From Gammaproteobacteria bacterium (GTDB taxonomy: Bacteria; Pseudomonadota; Gammaproteobacteria; DSM-16500): a stretch of DNA of 64,000 nucleotides. The notes under the pieces were generated by a model, which was not told where the DNA came from, did no database searches, and saw only the letters and a program-made list of their open reading frames with translations. Positions within the stretch are counted from its first letter, which is position 1. The number at the start of each line of letters is the position of its first letter. Positions 44,432 through 53,387 of the stretch are shown here, piece by piece. The stretch lies in assembly GCA_019634835.1 (NCBI GenBank), contig JAHCAO010000010.1, forward strand, positions 18,642 through 82,641, written 5' to 3'. The translations under genes and the position numbers were made by a program.

Positions 44432-44959
44432 TTAACATTTCATATGATCGTATAACACATCCCATTTGCTACCTAATACTTCTGGTTCATGAGTTAATTT
44501 TTCCCATTTTCCTGGCACACCCGATAATATGTTACAAACCGATACAAGATCATGATATTTTTTATAAGATTCACCAATTTGCTCTTTTAATGGTGAAATA
44601 AGAACACCATCTTCATCTAATGATTTATATAGTTGTGAAGCAGAATGTTTCTCTCTTTTTTCATAGGGTAAGATAATTCTAAAAATATCGCTAAACACAA
44701 GCGGTAAAAAATCCATACCTTTAGCAGGATTAAGAAAATGCTCAATCCAGCGCTTTGCAGTTTGTAATTTTTCCAAAGATAATTTTTCCTTGGTATTAGC
44801 AAACGTTGTCAGTCTACTATTTACAAAATAAATTTTATTTGTATCAAAAATTAGTTTCTCAGCTTCTTCTAAAATATTTTTACTAAGTGTAGCAGATAAA
44901 TGCTTTTCATTTACCGAAAGAAATAATTTTACGGAATCAATATCAATAATTCTAACCAT
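44432..44959 (-). CDS. Small orphan protein, function unknown
   Basis: 175 residues, unrecognised, mostly helical by composition (Leu/Lys/Glu), no signal peptide or membrane helix. The ATG at 44959 is the only reasonable start; the next Met is 80 residues in. It lies only 8 bases after a perfect TATAAT on the same strand (44968-44973), so the transcript may be leaderless. The AAGGG next to the ATG is too close to be a normal ribosome binding site. Located between the tRNA genes and the nuclease-like protein in an orphan-gene zone. Confidence 0.6.
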   Translation of the reverse strand: MVRIIDIDSVKLFLSVNEKHLSATLSKNILEEAEKLIFDTNKIYFVNSRLTTFANTKEKLSLEKLQTAKRWIEHFLNPAKGMDFLPLVFSDIFRIILPYEKREKHSASQLYKSLDEDGVLISPLKEQIGESYKKYHDLVSVCNILSGVPGKWEKLTHEPEVLGSKWDVLYDHMKC

Positions 44960-45173
44960 CCCTTACTATTATAAAAAGGATCAGAATACTTAACTATTAA
45001 AACGCTATTTTATTTATCTTACAAAATTAAAAATAAATCCCAACTAAAAGCCAACAACACTGATTTGGAAAAATAATTATATGATTTTTATAAAAAAAAT
45101 CTTCCATCAACCTGTTGAGAGCTTTGACAGCTTACTATATAATGATCGATCAATAATAAAGAGGTCAAGACGA

Positions 45174-46298
45174 ATGAGTGGTTCTCGCCCTAAAAAGCGT
45201 AAGAATGTTGATGGTGCTTATCATCCCAGAAGGGATCCATCCAAAAAAAGAAAAACAAATCCGAATAAAGAGAATACAAATTTAAATAAAGCAGCAATGC
45301 GTTCACAAACACAGCAAACCATTACGAGCCCTACGGGGGAAACAATTACGGTAAAAACTTCGTGCGTAATTGAAGAAAAAATGGTTGATGGGAGTCCGGA
45401 TTCTAAAGCTGTATTTCAAAAAAAATTTATTGAGTCTAACAATAATAATATCCCAACTCATAGAAATATCACGATTACAGAACGTTCAAAAAATGGTTCG
45501 CCAACAAAAGTCAAAACTGTTACACCATCTAAAACAGAAATGACTTGTAGCAGTAAAATAGGTGGGATGCGATTTTTTTCAAATATTCCAGCGAATAATC
45601 CAATATCACCTATTAAAAAATTACCATTGAAATTCAGTATTGAAAAAGATGAAACATCTCAAGATATAAAGCAATGTACTGTAACGGAAAAAACACAAGA
45701 AATCACAATTAAACTGGACGAGCTGAAAAAAACACTAAAGGAAATTAAAGATAACTGTGGGACTCGGATTTGTAGTCAAAATTCTGTGATGGTAAAAGAA
45801 GGTGTCAATGCAAAAAAAGGCAGTGCAACAAAGTATGCACAAACCACTTTATTTGAAAAAAACTACAACTGGGAATGGTTGCATTTAGTGGCTTATTCTA
45901 TCCTGGGCTCAGATTCGCAAGATGAAAAAAATTTAGTATGCGGCACTGATCATTCAAATACGGAAATGATGGCTATTGAGCAAGAAATAAAGTTCTTAGC
46001 GCAACAATATTCTGATGGTTTTAAATTACAAATTAAAGCAAATTTAATTCCGAATACGCATATTGCTACTAAAATAGAATACACTATTGTTACGGATGAT
46101 TTCACTTTCTCTCTCGATTTTAATGCGCAGCAAACGAATAAACCACATCTTTCTTTACAAAAATATGTTCACAATTTAATACAAGCATTGGTTGGAACTT
46201 GTAAAGAACGAAAATTAGTAAAGGAAAAAGGCTTCGATGTATCTGCAGCAGTGCCAAAAACAGATCAAGTTTATCATATTTTTTATAAGAAAAATTAA
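45174..46298 (+). CDS. NLS-bearing protein with His-Me-finger-like nuclease domain, candidate nucleomodulin
   Basis: About 374 residues from ATG 45174 (AGAGG upstream); an ATG at 45081 would add 31 residues. The N-terminus has two clusters resembling eukaryotic nuclear localisation signals: RPKKRK at 5-10 and KKRK at 24-27. Residues 30-170 are Ser/Thr/Lys-rich, probably disordered. A short helix (about 175-195) leads to a C-terminal domain with YNWEWLHLVAY (His237), NLVCGT (Asn253) and SNTEMM (Asn262, Glu264). That His-x(15)-Asn-x(8)-Asn pattern fits His-Me-finger/HNH-type nucleases, including toxin nucleases with EWLH and N-L-V-x-G-T motifs. Both the nuclear targeting and nuclease roles are inferences. 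No signal peptide; any export would need a non-Sec system. Confidence 0.72.
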   Translation: MSGSRPKKRKNVDGAYHPRRDPSKKRKTNPNKENTNLNKAAMRSQTQQTITSPTGETITVKTSCVIEEKMVDGSPDSKAVFQKKFIESNNNNIPTHRNITITERSKNGSPTKVKTVTPSKTEMTCSSKIGGMRFFSNIPANNPISPIKKLPLKFSIEKDETSQDIKQCTVTEKTQEITIKLDELKKTLKEIKDNCGTRICSQNSVMVKEGVNAKKGSATKYAQTTLFEKNYNWEWLHLVAYSILGSDSQDEKNLVCGTDHSNTEMMAIEQEIKFLAQQYSDGFKLQIKANLIPNTHIATKIEYTIVTDDFTFSLDFNAQQTNKPHLSLQKYVHNLIQALVGTCKERKLVKEKGFDVSAAVPKTDQVYHIFYKKN

Positions 46299-46305
46299 AG
46301 ATAAT

Positions 46306-46402
46306 TGTCATGCTGCGAACTTTTTTGTTATCCTGAAAGCGTTGTTTTTCGCTCGAAGGATTTTCTGATATGCAAAAGGAGATTCTTCGCTCAGGGATGA
46401 CA
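46306..46402. repeat. Palindromic repeat ending TGTCATSCTG...CAGGGATGACA
   Basis: About 97 bases after the nuclease-like gene. The ends TGTCATGCTGCGAA and TTCGCTCAGGGATGACA are imperfect inverted repeats, with more complementary pieces inside (CGCTCGAAGGATTTTCT, GAGATTCTTCGCTC). The end motif resembles dispersed TGTCATCCTGAGCGAA-type palindromes known from intracellular bacteria. Only one copy is in this window. Confidence 0.55.
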
Positions 46403-46585
46403 GTAAGAGTCTGTTCTTCGTAATAACATTGTGTTAAATAAGTTATCTTTGTCCAAAATAACTTTTTGTTAATCGATGTACTATTACTTTCGTTCATGAG
46501 GCCCTATGACTACCCTCGTGAACGATAAGTAACATCAAAATGGTGAATCATTTTCAATTAAAGATTCATCTATTCCAGTTTAAAA

Positions 46586-47161
46586 TTATAAATTTTTATA
46601 TAAAAGAGTCGTCTCCTCTAAGATTTTAGGATATCTGTCTTTAATGGAACTCAGATATCGTTCCAATATTTTTCCTAATTCGCCAGACGTTCCAATGATG
46701 AATTCACTAGTAATGGTTCGATTTTGGTTTTCTGCCAATATGAGAAAAAAAGAAACTCCCTTAAGAAGATCTAGTGGTTTAACTTCTTTTGTTGGTGCAT
46801 CTGTTATCAGTTCAAGAATACTAGATTTAAGATTTTTTGTGATTTTGATTTTATACGTGGCTAGCACCTCGTTAAAATCTACCTTGGAATAAAAACCGTG
46901 CTTTATAGTACCTAATAGGCTTGATGCCAGATCTTTAGCCATGTTATCTATTGCTTGCTTTGTTTGCTTGTCAAGATTGGCTTTTTGTTCGCGTAATTTC
47001 GTGATTTTACTTTCTGTTTCTAAAATATAGGCATCAATGTCTTTAATCAAATTTTTGATTACTTCATCTACAAATTTTTTCTCATTATCGCCGTAATTTT
47101 CTTGTCGGAATATGGATAGATCCTCTACATAGGAGTATTTATTTTTTCTTAATAAAAGCAA
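46586..47161 (-). CDS. Small helical orphan protein, function unknown
   Basis: 191 codons, unrecognised. Charged helices rich in Lys/Glu with a likely coiled coil (about residues 45-80, KITKLREQKANLDKQTKQ) and a more hydrophobic C-terminal half. The frame opens at a TTG that overlaps the phospholipase gene's last 23 bases; no ATG occurs before residue 74 and no clear ribosome binding site is seen, so the start is uncertain and coupling to the upstream gene is possible. Composition resembles the other orphan genes in this zone. Confidence 0.5.
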   Translation of the reverse strand: MLLLRKNKYSYVEDLSIFRQENYGDNEKKFVDEVIKNLIKDIDAYILETESKITKLREQKANLDKQTKQAIDNMAKDLASSLLGTIKHGFYSKVDFNEVLATYKIKITKNLKSSILELITDAPTKEVKPLDLLKGVSFFLILAENQNRTITSEFIIGTSGELGKILERYLSSIKDRYPKILEETTLLYKNL

Positions 47162-48428
47162 TAATATCTTTGTTTATAATCAATCCATCTTGTATAGCGT
47201 TTTCTGCGAGTGTTGACTGAGCAAGTAAGGCTTGTGATTCATTAGATAGACCACCTCTTTCTCGTTCTAATTCAACCAGTGTGCTCCATCCCCACCAATC
47301 GCTGGTCCAATGGTTGTCGTAGGGATTAGACATATCGCTTCTGCGCATTAATTTCTTTGTTTCATCGTTCCAATAGAACAATGGCGCTATGTCTAAGCTC
47401 ATTGTACTGGCATTCTCATCAGGCTGAGGAATCAGTGCATAAACATTATCATGCATTGGCAGCGAGCCTTGTTGAAAAGCAGAAAAGATTTGATCGGCTG
47501 AATCTTGCACGGCTTCTAGCAATATTTTGCGATGATCATTGGCTTGTGGATTGAAATATGACCTATCGCCATAGGCAATCCAACGATCGCCACGGAGATT
47601 GTGCACATGTAAGCTAGAGACATTTTCTTCATTATGCATATAGTTCGACAAAAGTGACCCAATGACATTGGGCGTCACTTCCCTCGGTAGTTCTACGCGT
47701 GGTGTACGCATGTGCCCTGATGCAAATCGATCCGTCAGAAAGTGGCACGCAAATGCATTCATTGCATACGCAAGTTCTAACTTTTTTAAATCTTTTGTTT
47801 CATGCGCATGAATAGCTTGTTCCAGTGCAATTTGGTGGCCTGTTTTATAGGTAATCCAAGCATTGTCGCCAAAATGATCATAATCAGTAGTGGCTAACGT
47901 AAGATACCGGCCTGGTTCTAGCCACCAAGCAGTAGAAGAGCAGCCGCCACCCGTAATACAATTGAATTGCCTATCGTATTCATGGCCTATTTTATTATAA
48001 ATATCTTCCGGTTTTTCTCCACGCTTCAGCCCATCACTCAATGTTTTTTCTTCAGAGCGTATAATATCCATTATTTGCGTTGCTTCAGAAATTACATTCG
48101 GATCGATTGCTAATGAGCTAAACGCAGCAAGAAATCGTGCTCTACGTTCGGTTTCTGAGTTTGCTTGAGAAATAGGTTGATTAGGGAGTTCATAAAAATC
48201 ACCGCTTGAAACAATATCACCGTAGGTTAAATGAAGGCCATTGGGGAGCAGTAGCGGAACGCCTGCTTGTCCTGGGCTATTGTTTGAAAAATATAGATTG
48301 ATACTGTTACCAATGGCAACATGTTCAGCAGAGGCAAAGGAGGGGCTGTTAGCAGCCACGGCTGTATTTATCTGTAAAAGGCTAATCCATAAAAAAATCA
48401 GTAAAGTGGTACGGTGCGACAATGACAT
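47139..48428 (-). CDS. Secreted zinc-dependent phospholipase C, Legionella PlcA/PlcB type
   Basis: About 429 residues with an N-terminal signal peptide (hydrophobic core TTLLIFLWISLL, cleavage probably after AVA-A). Mature protein carries the histidine/aspartate-rich segments of the Legionella and Pseudomonas fluorescens zinc phospholipase C group: TDYDHFGDNAW, HQIALEQAIHAHE, NAFACHFLTDRFASGHMRTPR, plus a late WTSDWWGWS segment. Such enzymes hydrolyse phosphatidylcholine and phosphatidylglycerol and contribute to vacuole escape in Legionella. Start at 48428 gives a standard signal peptide. Encoded after sohB on the same strand with a small gap. Confidence 0.85.
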   Translation of the reverse strand: MSLSHRTTLLIFLWISLLQINTAVAANSPSFASAEHVAIGNSINLYFSNNSPGQAGVPLLLPNGLHLTYGDIVSSGDFYELPNQPISQANSETERRARFLAAFSSLAIDPNVISEATQIMDIIRSEEKTLSDGLKRGEKPEDIYNKIGHEYDRQFNCITGGGCSSTAWWLEPGRYLTLATTDYDHFGDNAWITYKTGHQIALEQAIHAHETKDLKKLELAYAMNAFACHFLTDRFASGHMRTPRVELPREVTPNVIGSLLSNYMHNEENVSSLHVHNLRGDRWIAYGDRSYFNPQANDHRKILLEAVQDSADQIFSAFQQGSLPMHDNVYALIPQPDENASTMSLDIAPLFYWNDETKKLMRRSDMSNPYDNHWTSDWWGWSTLVELERERGGLSNESQALLAQSTLAENAIQDGLIINKDIIAFIKKK

Positions 48429-48438
48429 CACTATTTCC

Positions 48439-49437
48439 CTACAAACGATATCCAAAAAATTTATCGTACATGATATTAGCTGAAGTGGACAACCGGTTTA
48501 ACAATGACTTTCTTGTTTCGTAGCAAATTTCATAAAGATTAGCATCTTTGCTGCGTTCAAAAAGATAATCATCACTTGTTTTTATTTCATCAATTAACTT
48601 TAATCCAATGGCTTGCTGGCCTAACCAGTGCTCACCGGTGGCGACTTTTTGTATTTCAACTTGTTGACGATGCTCGCTGATTAGATTTTTAAAGAGATCA
48701 TGTATGTCTTCAATTTCATGCTGCAATTTTTCCCTGCCTTCTTTCGTATTTTCACCAAATACGGTAATAGTACGCTTAAATTCACCTGCGGTAATTTGCT
48801 CAAAATCGATATGTTTATCCTTTAATACACGATGAAAATTGGGGAGTTGAACAATGACACCAATGGACCCGATGATTGCAAAAGGTGCTGCGAGAATTCT
48901 GTTTGCTACACATGCCATCATGTACCCACCACTTGCTGCAATTTTATCAATGGCAATGGTAAGAGGTATTTGTTTTGCTCGGATTCGTAATAATTGGGCT
49001 GCAGCTAACCCATAACCATGAACAATCCCACCAGCACTTTCTAAGCGTACAACAACTTCGTCTGAAGGCGTTGCTACATTCAGTACAGCGGTGATTTCTT
49101 CTGTTAAGGAAGAGACTGCAGTCGCTTTAATATCACCATGAAAATTTAATACATAAATATTTTTTGGTTTTTGCTCTATTTTTTGTTTAGCTTTTTCCTC
49201 TAATTTTTTGTTTTTTAGAAATTGCTTAAATTGTTTTTTATTCAAAGTTGCAGTCAGTAATATTTCTTTTGCTTCATCATATTTATTATTTAAGCTTTTG
49301 ATGATTAGGTGCCCTTTTGTTTTTTCCTTGCTTTTTGCTATGAGCATAAAAAAAACAATCAAGACAGCTAGAATCAATGTTGCGATGATTAAAGATTTTG
49401 CAGTAAATAGACCTAACTGAATCAATGCGTCTGACAT
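48439..49437 (-). CDS. sohB: Inner-membrane peptidase SohB (S49 family)
   Basis: Membrane-anchored serine peptidase related to signal peptide peptidase SppA. N-terminal transmembrane helix (about residues 15-35), then the S49 domain: VVVRLESAGGIVHGYG, nucleophile Ser in IAASGGYMMACVANRI, GSIGVIVQLPNF, and catalytic Lys in AGEFKRTITVFGENT. Length 332 is close to E. coli SohB (349). Good ribosome binding site (AGGAACC) before the ATG. It lies just downstream of the DedA-PAP2 gene. Confidence 0.92.
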   Translation of the reverse strand: MSDALIQLGLFTAKSLIIATLILAVLIVFFMLIAKSKEKTKGHLIIKSLNNKYDEAKEILLTATLNKKQFKQFLKNKKLEEKAKQKIEQKPKNIYVLNFHGDIKATAVSSLTEEITAVLNVATPSDEVVVRLESAGGIVHGYGLAAAQLLRIRAKQIPLTIAIDKIAASGGYMMACVANRILAAPFAIIGSIGVIVQLPNFHRVLKDKHIDFEQITAGEFKRTITVFGENTKEGREKLQHEIEDIHDLFKNLISEHRQQVEIQKVATGEHWLGQQAIGLKLIDEIKTSDDYLFERSKDANLYEICYETRKSLLNRLSTSANIMYDKFFGYRL

Positions 49438-49446
49438 AAATGGTTC

Positions 49447-51468
49447 CTATTTTTCTCTAATTAACAAAATTTTCTGATTAATAACTTTGTTAGCTTCTGC
49501 TGGCGGATCCATCGTAATGATTTTCCATTCCCACAGGTCAGCTTTTGTTTGAAGTGGAAAAATATAATCAGGATGAATATCAAAGGTAGTACGATGAGAT
49601 TTATACAACCAACTGTACGAACGTGGTATGGTTCCAACGGTTCCCACCCATAAAATAGAGCCATTTTCTTTAATGATTCGATTGGAGTCCCATAGACGTA
49701 ACACGATTAATCCCTTTAGTCCATTCACATGTCGGACAAGAATGAGTTCAGGCCGTTTATCCAAATATTGGTGCGAGATCATCGATAGGTATTGTGTACT
49801 TTTCACATCAGCGACACGATGTAACGTACTGACCCAGTCGCGCGCTGGTGGATTTACCCATCCTTCACTTTCCAATGTTTCCCGGATCCTACTAATATTA
49901 CCAGCCCATACTATGTTGATGGCTTGGCTTGGAAAGCCGAATAGACTTACCTGATAGGCAGGCAGACTGTTATTTTTCATCCACCATTCACTCATTGTCA
50001 CTTTTGCTGGAGGCCAATTGATTTTTGCATAATTAATTTTGAGATGATCAAAATGATAATGATGAAAAAAACCGTATGTAATAGCAAACGATGCTAGCGT
50101 GATGAATACAATACCGATGGGGTTAACAGGTTTTTCAAGGCGGCGCTCATAAGAAATAATGACTAGCATTAACACCGCAGATGCTAATAGCCAAGCAGCT
50201 AATACATCGGTAAACCAATGTGCTCCTAAATAAAGACGGGAAACCCCTACCATAAAAGAAATGAAAATACCGCAAGTGTAGATTGGCCAGCGATATTTTG
50301 GGCGTACGGCGCTGGCAATAAGAAATGCGAGTCCCATAAACAACGTGGTGGCTATAGTAGTATGCCCACTTGGCATGGAATAGGTTTCGGCATTAAAGAA
50401 AATTCCCCATGGACGGGATGATTGGATAAGATGTTTTAATATATAGACACTACCAGCAGCCAAAATACCTAGAGCAAGCGCATGAAATGCTGCACGCCAT
50501 CGTTTCCAAGTGATTAGCCATGCAAATATAACAAGAACAACAGGTAGTATGACTTGTTTTTGACCAAGCAAAGTAATATTTATCATGATGTCGTCTAAAC
50601 TTTTGGTTCGTATGCCGCGAAAGAGGTGGTATAAAGCATCATTGACCATTAAGTTAGGAGCACCATGTGCTTTTACATAAATGACGAGACAAAAGAACAG
50701 AAAAGTAGTGAAGAGAAAATAGAATACTAAGTTTAATTGTCCGTGTGTTTTATGTGGATCGTGATGCTTTAACAATACAGTGATAGGAAATAAAGCACGC
50801 GATTTCTTTAAATATTGCCAAATCCAATTTTGTAGTTGATCTGTTTGATTATGGTATAGCATCAGTAGCTTATACAGCAGCCATAAACATAACAAGATGA
50901 ACAAAGTGATCAACAGTAAAACCAGCATAACATGAACAGCGATATCGGGTGGAAGCTCTAATGAGGCTGCACCCAGCAAAATACCCGGTAGCATATAAGC
51001 AGGGGCCCAACCAATGGCAGACAGAACGTTAGCAATGGTAAATGGCAATGGTTTCATGCCTAACATGCCTGCAACTAGCGGAACTAATGCACGCACAGGG
51101 CCTACATAGCGGCCGATGAAAACACTCATCGCACCATATTTATGAAAAAAAACTTCTCCTGATTCAATGAGTCCAGGATAGTTCCGAAATGGCCAGATTA
51201 CTTTTAGTCTGTCTTTAAAGTAATGTCCTAACCAGTAACTAATACCATCGCCAACAATGGCGCCTATGATAGCCCAAAAAATAGTTGGCCATAAAGGAAT
51301 GACACCTGCACCAGCTAATGTGCCTAATGCTGTCATCATGATAGATCCTGGAACAATAGTACCGATAATGGCGACTGATTCACTGGCTGAAATAATAAAG
51401 GTAACAAGGCCAGCTAATTCTGGATTGGCATTAAGCCATTGTAATAATGGACTGATAATGTCCGACAT
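49447..51468 (-). CDS. DedA - PAP2 phosphatase - LssY C-terminal fusion membrane protein
   Basis: 673 residues in three modules. Residues 1 to about 200 are a DedA-family domain (TFIISASESVAIIGTIVPGS, GDGISYWLGHYF, FIGRYVGPVRALVPLVAG), a lipid flippase/transport family. Residues about 250-460 are a PAP2 lipid phosphatase with SMPSGHTTIATT and RLYLGAHWFTDVLAAW carrying the catalytic His residues. Residues about 490-673 match the soluble LssY C-terminal domain. The combination suggests recycling of a polyprenyl or phospholipid head group at the inner membrane. ATG overlaps the lipA stop (TAATG) with GAGGTGAC upstream. Confidence 0.88.
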   Translation of the reverse strand: MSDIISPLLQWLNANPELAGLVTFIISASESVAIIGTIVPGSIMMTALGTLAGAGVIPLWPTIFWAIIGAIVGDGISYWLGHYFKDRLKVIWPFRNYPGLIESGEVFFHKYGAMSVFIGRYVGPVRALVPLVAGMLGMKPLPFTIANVLSAIGWAPAYMLPGILLGAASLELPPDIAVHVMLVLLLITLFILLCLWLLYKLLMLYHNQTDQLQNWIWQYLKKSRALFPITVLLKHHDPHKTHGQLNLVFYFLFTTFLFFCLVIYVKAHGAPNLMVNDALYHLFRGIRTKSLDDIMINITLLGQKQVILPVVLVIFAWLITWKRWRAAFHALALGILAAGSVYILKHLIQSSRPWGIFFNAETYSMPSGHTTIATTLFMGLAFLIASAVRPKYRWPIYTCGIFISFMVGVSRLYLGAHWFTDVLAAWLLASAVLMLVIISYERRLEKPVNPIGIVFITLASFAITYGFFHHYHFDHLKINYAKINWPPAKVTMSEWWMKNNSLPAYQVSLFGFPSQAINIVWAGNISRIRETLESEGWVNPPARDWVSTLHRVADVKSTQYLSMISHQYLDKRPELILVRHVNGLKGLIVLRLWDSNRIIKENGSILWVGTVGTIPRSYSWLYKSHRTTFDIHPDYIFPLQTKADLWEWKIITMDPPAEANKVINQKILLIREK

Positions 51469-52424
51469 TAAGTCACCTCTTCTCCAGCAGCTTGTTTGTC
51501 AGCATGATAAGAAGATCTAACGAGAGGGCCGCTTGCAATGTTTTTAAAGCCAAGTTGCTTGGCGATATCGCCAAATTGTTTGAACTCATCGGGTGTGACA
51601 TAACGTGCAACTGGCATGTGATAGCGGCTAGGTTGTAAGTATTGTCCTAGTGTTACCATGTCAACGTGATAAGATCGAAGATCTTGCAAGGTTTGTTCAA
51701 TTTCTTCGTTGGTTTCGCCAAGTCCCAACATTATCCCAGATTTGGTTGGGATGTGGGGATAACGGTTTTTAAATTCTTGTAGCAGTTGTAAGGAATGCAG
51801 GTAGTCAGATCCTGGCCGTGCTTGTTTGTAGAGACGGGGCACCGTTTCAATGTTATGGTTAAAAACATCTGGTAACTCTTTGCCTGTAATGTCCAATGCT
51901 ACTCCCATCCGGCCCCGGTAATCGGGAACTAATATTTCAATTTTAATGGTTGGACTTGCTTCCCGAATGGCTTGAATACAAGCAGCAAAGTGGCTGGCAC
52001 CACCATCACGTAAATCATCACGGTCAACAGAAGTAATGACAACATAGCGTAGGCCCATTTTTGCAATTGTCTTGGCAAGATGGGCAGGTTCGTTGGGGTC
52101 AAGAGGATCTGGACGGCCATGTGCTACATCGCAAAAACTGCAGCGGCGGGTGCATTTATCACCCATAATCATAAAGGTCGCCGTCCCATGAGTAAAACAT
52201 TCTGGTAAATTAGGACAGGCGGCTTCTTCACAAACAGTCACTAAATTGTTTTCTCGGAGCAACTTTTTAAGGTCACTAATTGCAGGTGAAGCAGGTATTT
52301 TAATTCTTATCCAATCTGGCTTGCGTAAAGGAGTTTCAGTGGGTTCAATTTTCACGGGGATACGTGATAACTTATCTGCACCGCGCTGTTTGGCCATTAT
52401 ATTATTTATGGGTTTAGTATCCAT
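51468..52424 (-). CDS. lipA: Lipoyl synthase LipA
   Basis: Radical-SAM enzyme inserting two sulfurs into the octanoyl chain on carrier proteins. Auxiliary cluster cysteines are in [12 protein letters not shown], and the radical-SAM cluster is [32 protein letters not shown] and [11 protein letters not shown] are family motifs. Length 318 is normal. It follows lipB by one base and precedes the DedA gene by overlap. Confidence 0.96.
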   Translation of the reverse strand: MDTKPINNIMAKQRGADKLSRIPVKIEPTETPLRKPDWIRIKIPASPAISDLKKLLRENNLVTVCEEAACPNLPECFTHGTATFMIMGDKCTRRCSFCDVAHGRPDPLDPNEPAHLAKTIAKMGLRYVVITSVDRDDLRDGGASHFAACIQAIREASPTIKIEILVPDYRGRMGVALDITGKELPDVFNHNIETVPRLYKQARPGSDYLHSLQLLQEFKNRYPHIPTKSGIMLGLGETNEEIEQTLQDLRSYHVDMVTLGQYLQPSRYHMPVARYVTPDEFKQFGDIAKQLGFKNIASGPLVRSSYHADKQAAGEEVT

Positions 52425-52425
52425 T

Positions 52426-53064
52426 TTACTTGTTCCAAATGCAGTGAGTATACACTAAATTTTTCATTAAATAATTTACTAATTTACGTCCACTTTCTAA
52501 GGTATCTTTTAATCCTCCTAGCGCAGAAAATTGTGTCATTTCGAGCATAGTGAAACCACAAGGATGGATACGGGTAAAAGGCTCTAAGTCCATGAAAATG
52601 TTAAAAGCAGCACCATGATAAGTGCAGCCGCGGCGTATTCTCAGCCCAATAGAGCAAATTTTTTTGTTTTCTACATATACGCCAGGCGCTTCACATTTGG
52701 CGCGAGCAGTAATTTTATATTCAGAGAGTAATTCAATAACGGATTGCTCAAGAATGGTCACTACTTCGCGAACATTTAAGTGCTTGCGCTTGAGATCTAT
52801 TAAAGTGTAGACCATAAGCTGCCCAGGGCCATGATAAGTGACTTGACCACCGCGGTCCGTTTGCACAACGGGGATATTTCCGGGATTGAGTATATGTTCA
52901 ACTTTGCCATTCTGACCTTGAGTAAACACTGGAGGATGTTCAAGCAGCCAGATTTCATCCGCTGTTTCATCATTTCTATGGTGGGTAAATTCTTGCATAG
53001 CGTGCCAACAAGATGTGTAATCTTGCTTCCCTAGCCACCGAACGTTTAATGTGTTGGCAATCAT
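52426..53064 (-). CDS. lipB: Octanoyltransferase LipB
   Basis: Moves octanoate from acyl carrier protein to lipoyl domains, the step before Lip[17 protein letters not shown], the catalytic Lys in [15 protein letters not shown], and [14 protein letters not shown]...PCG with MTQ are diagnostic; the acyl-binding Cys is likely in the PCGF segment. Length 212 is typical. Part of the dacA-ybeD-lipB-lipA arrangement common in gammaproteobacteria. Confidence 0.95.
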   Translation of the reverse strand: MIANTLNVRWLGKQDYTSCWHAMQEFTHHRNDETADEIWLLEHPPVFTQGQNGKVEHILNPGNIPVVQTDRGGQVTYHGPGQLMVYTLIDLKRKHLNVREVVTILEQSVIELLSEYKITARAKCEAPGVYVENKKICSIGLRIRRGCTYHGAAFNIFMDLEPFTRIHPCGFTMLEMTQFSALGGLKDTLESGRKLVNYLMKNLVYTHCIWNK

Positions 53065-53107
53065 AAAGATTATTTCTCGTCAGTGTTGAGGTTTTGCCAA
53101 AATGTCA

Positions 53108-53386
53108 CTATAGCGCCATTAATACATGTGGAGAAGACGATAAATCTTGGTAAATACGATCTAATTGTTCTTTGGAGTCAATATGGAGTGTAATAGACAG
53201 TGCTTGGTATTTACCATTTTTACTAAATCGTGACTGTATAGCATGATCAGATAAATGAGGCACTTGTTTATTAACGATGGTAAAAACAACAGCTTCAAAT
53301 TCATCTGATCTTAAGCCAAATACTTTTATTGTGAAGTCACAAGGGAATTTGAGCAGTGATTCATTCACGTCTGATTTGTCTGTCAT
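53108..53386 (-). CDS. ybeD: YbeD-like protein (DUF493/UPF0250)
   Basis: 92-residue ferredoxin-like small protein. LLKFPCDFTIKVFGL near the N-terminus, SKNGKYQALSITLHI in the middle and the final HVLMAL match the YbeD family, which lies between dacA and lipB in many gammaproteobacteria. Its role is not established; a regulatory function is suspected from fold and context. The ATG is one base after the dacA stop, so translation is coupled. Confidence 0.9.
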   Translation of the reverse strand: MTDKSDVNESLLKFPCDFTIKVFGLRSDEFEAVVFTIVNKQVPHLSDHAIQSRFSKNGKYQALSITLHIDSKEQLDRIYQDLSSSPHVLMAL

Positions 53387-53387
53387 G

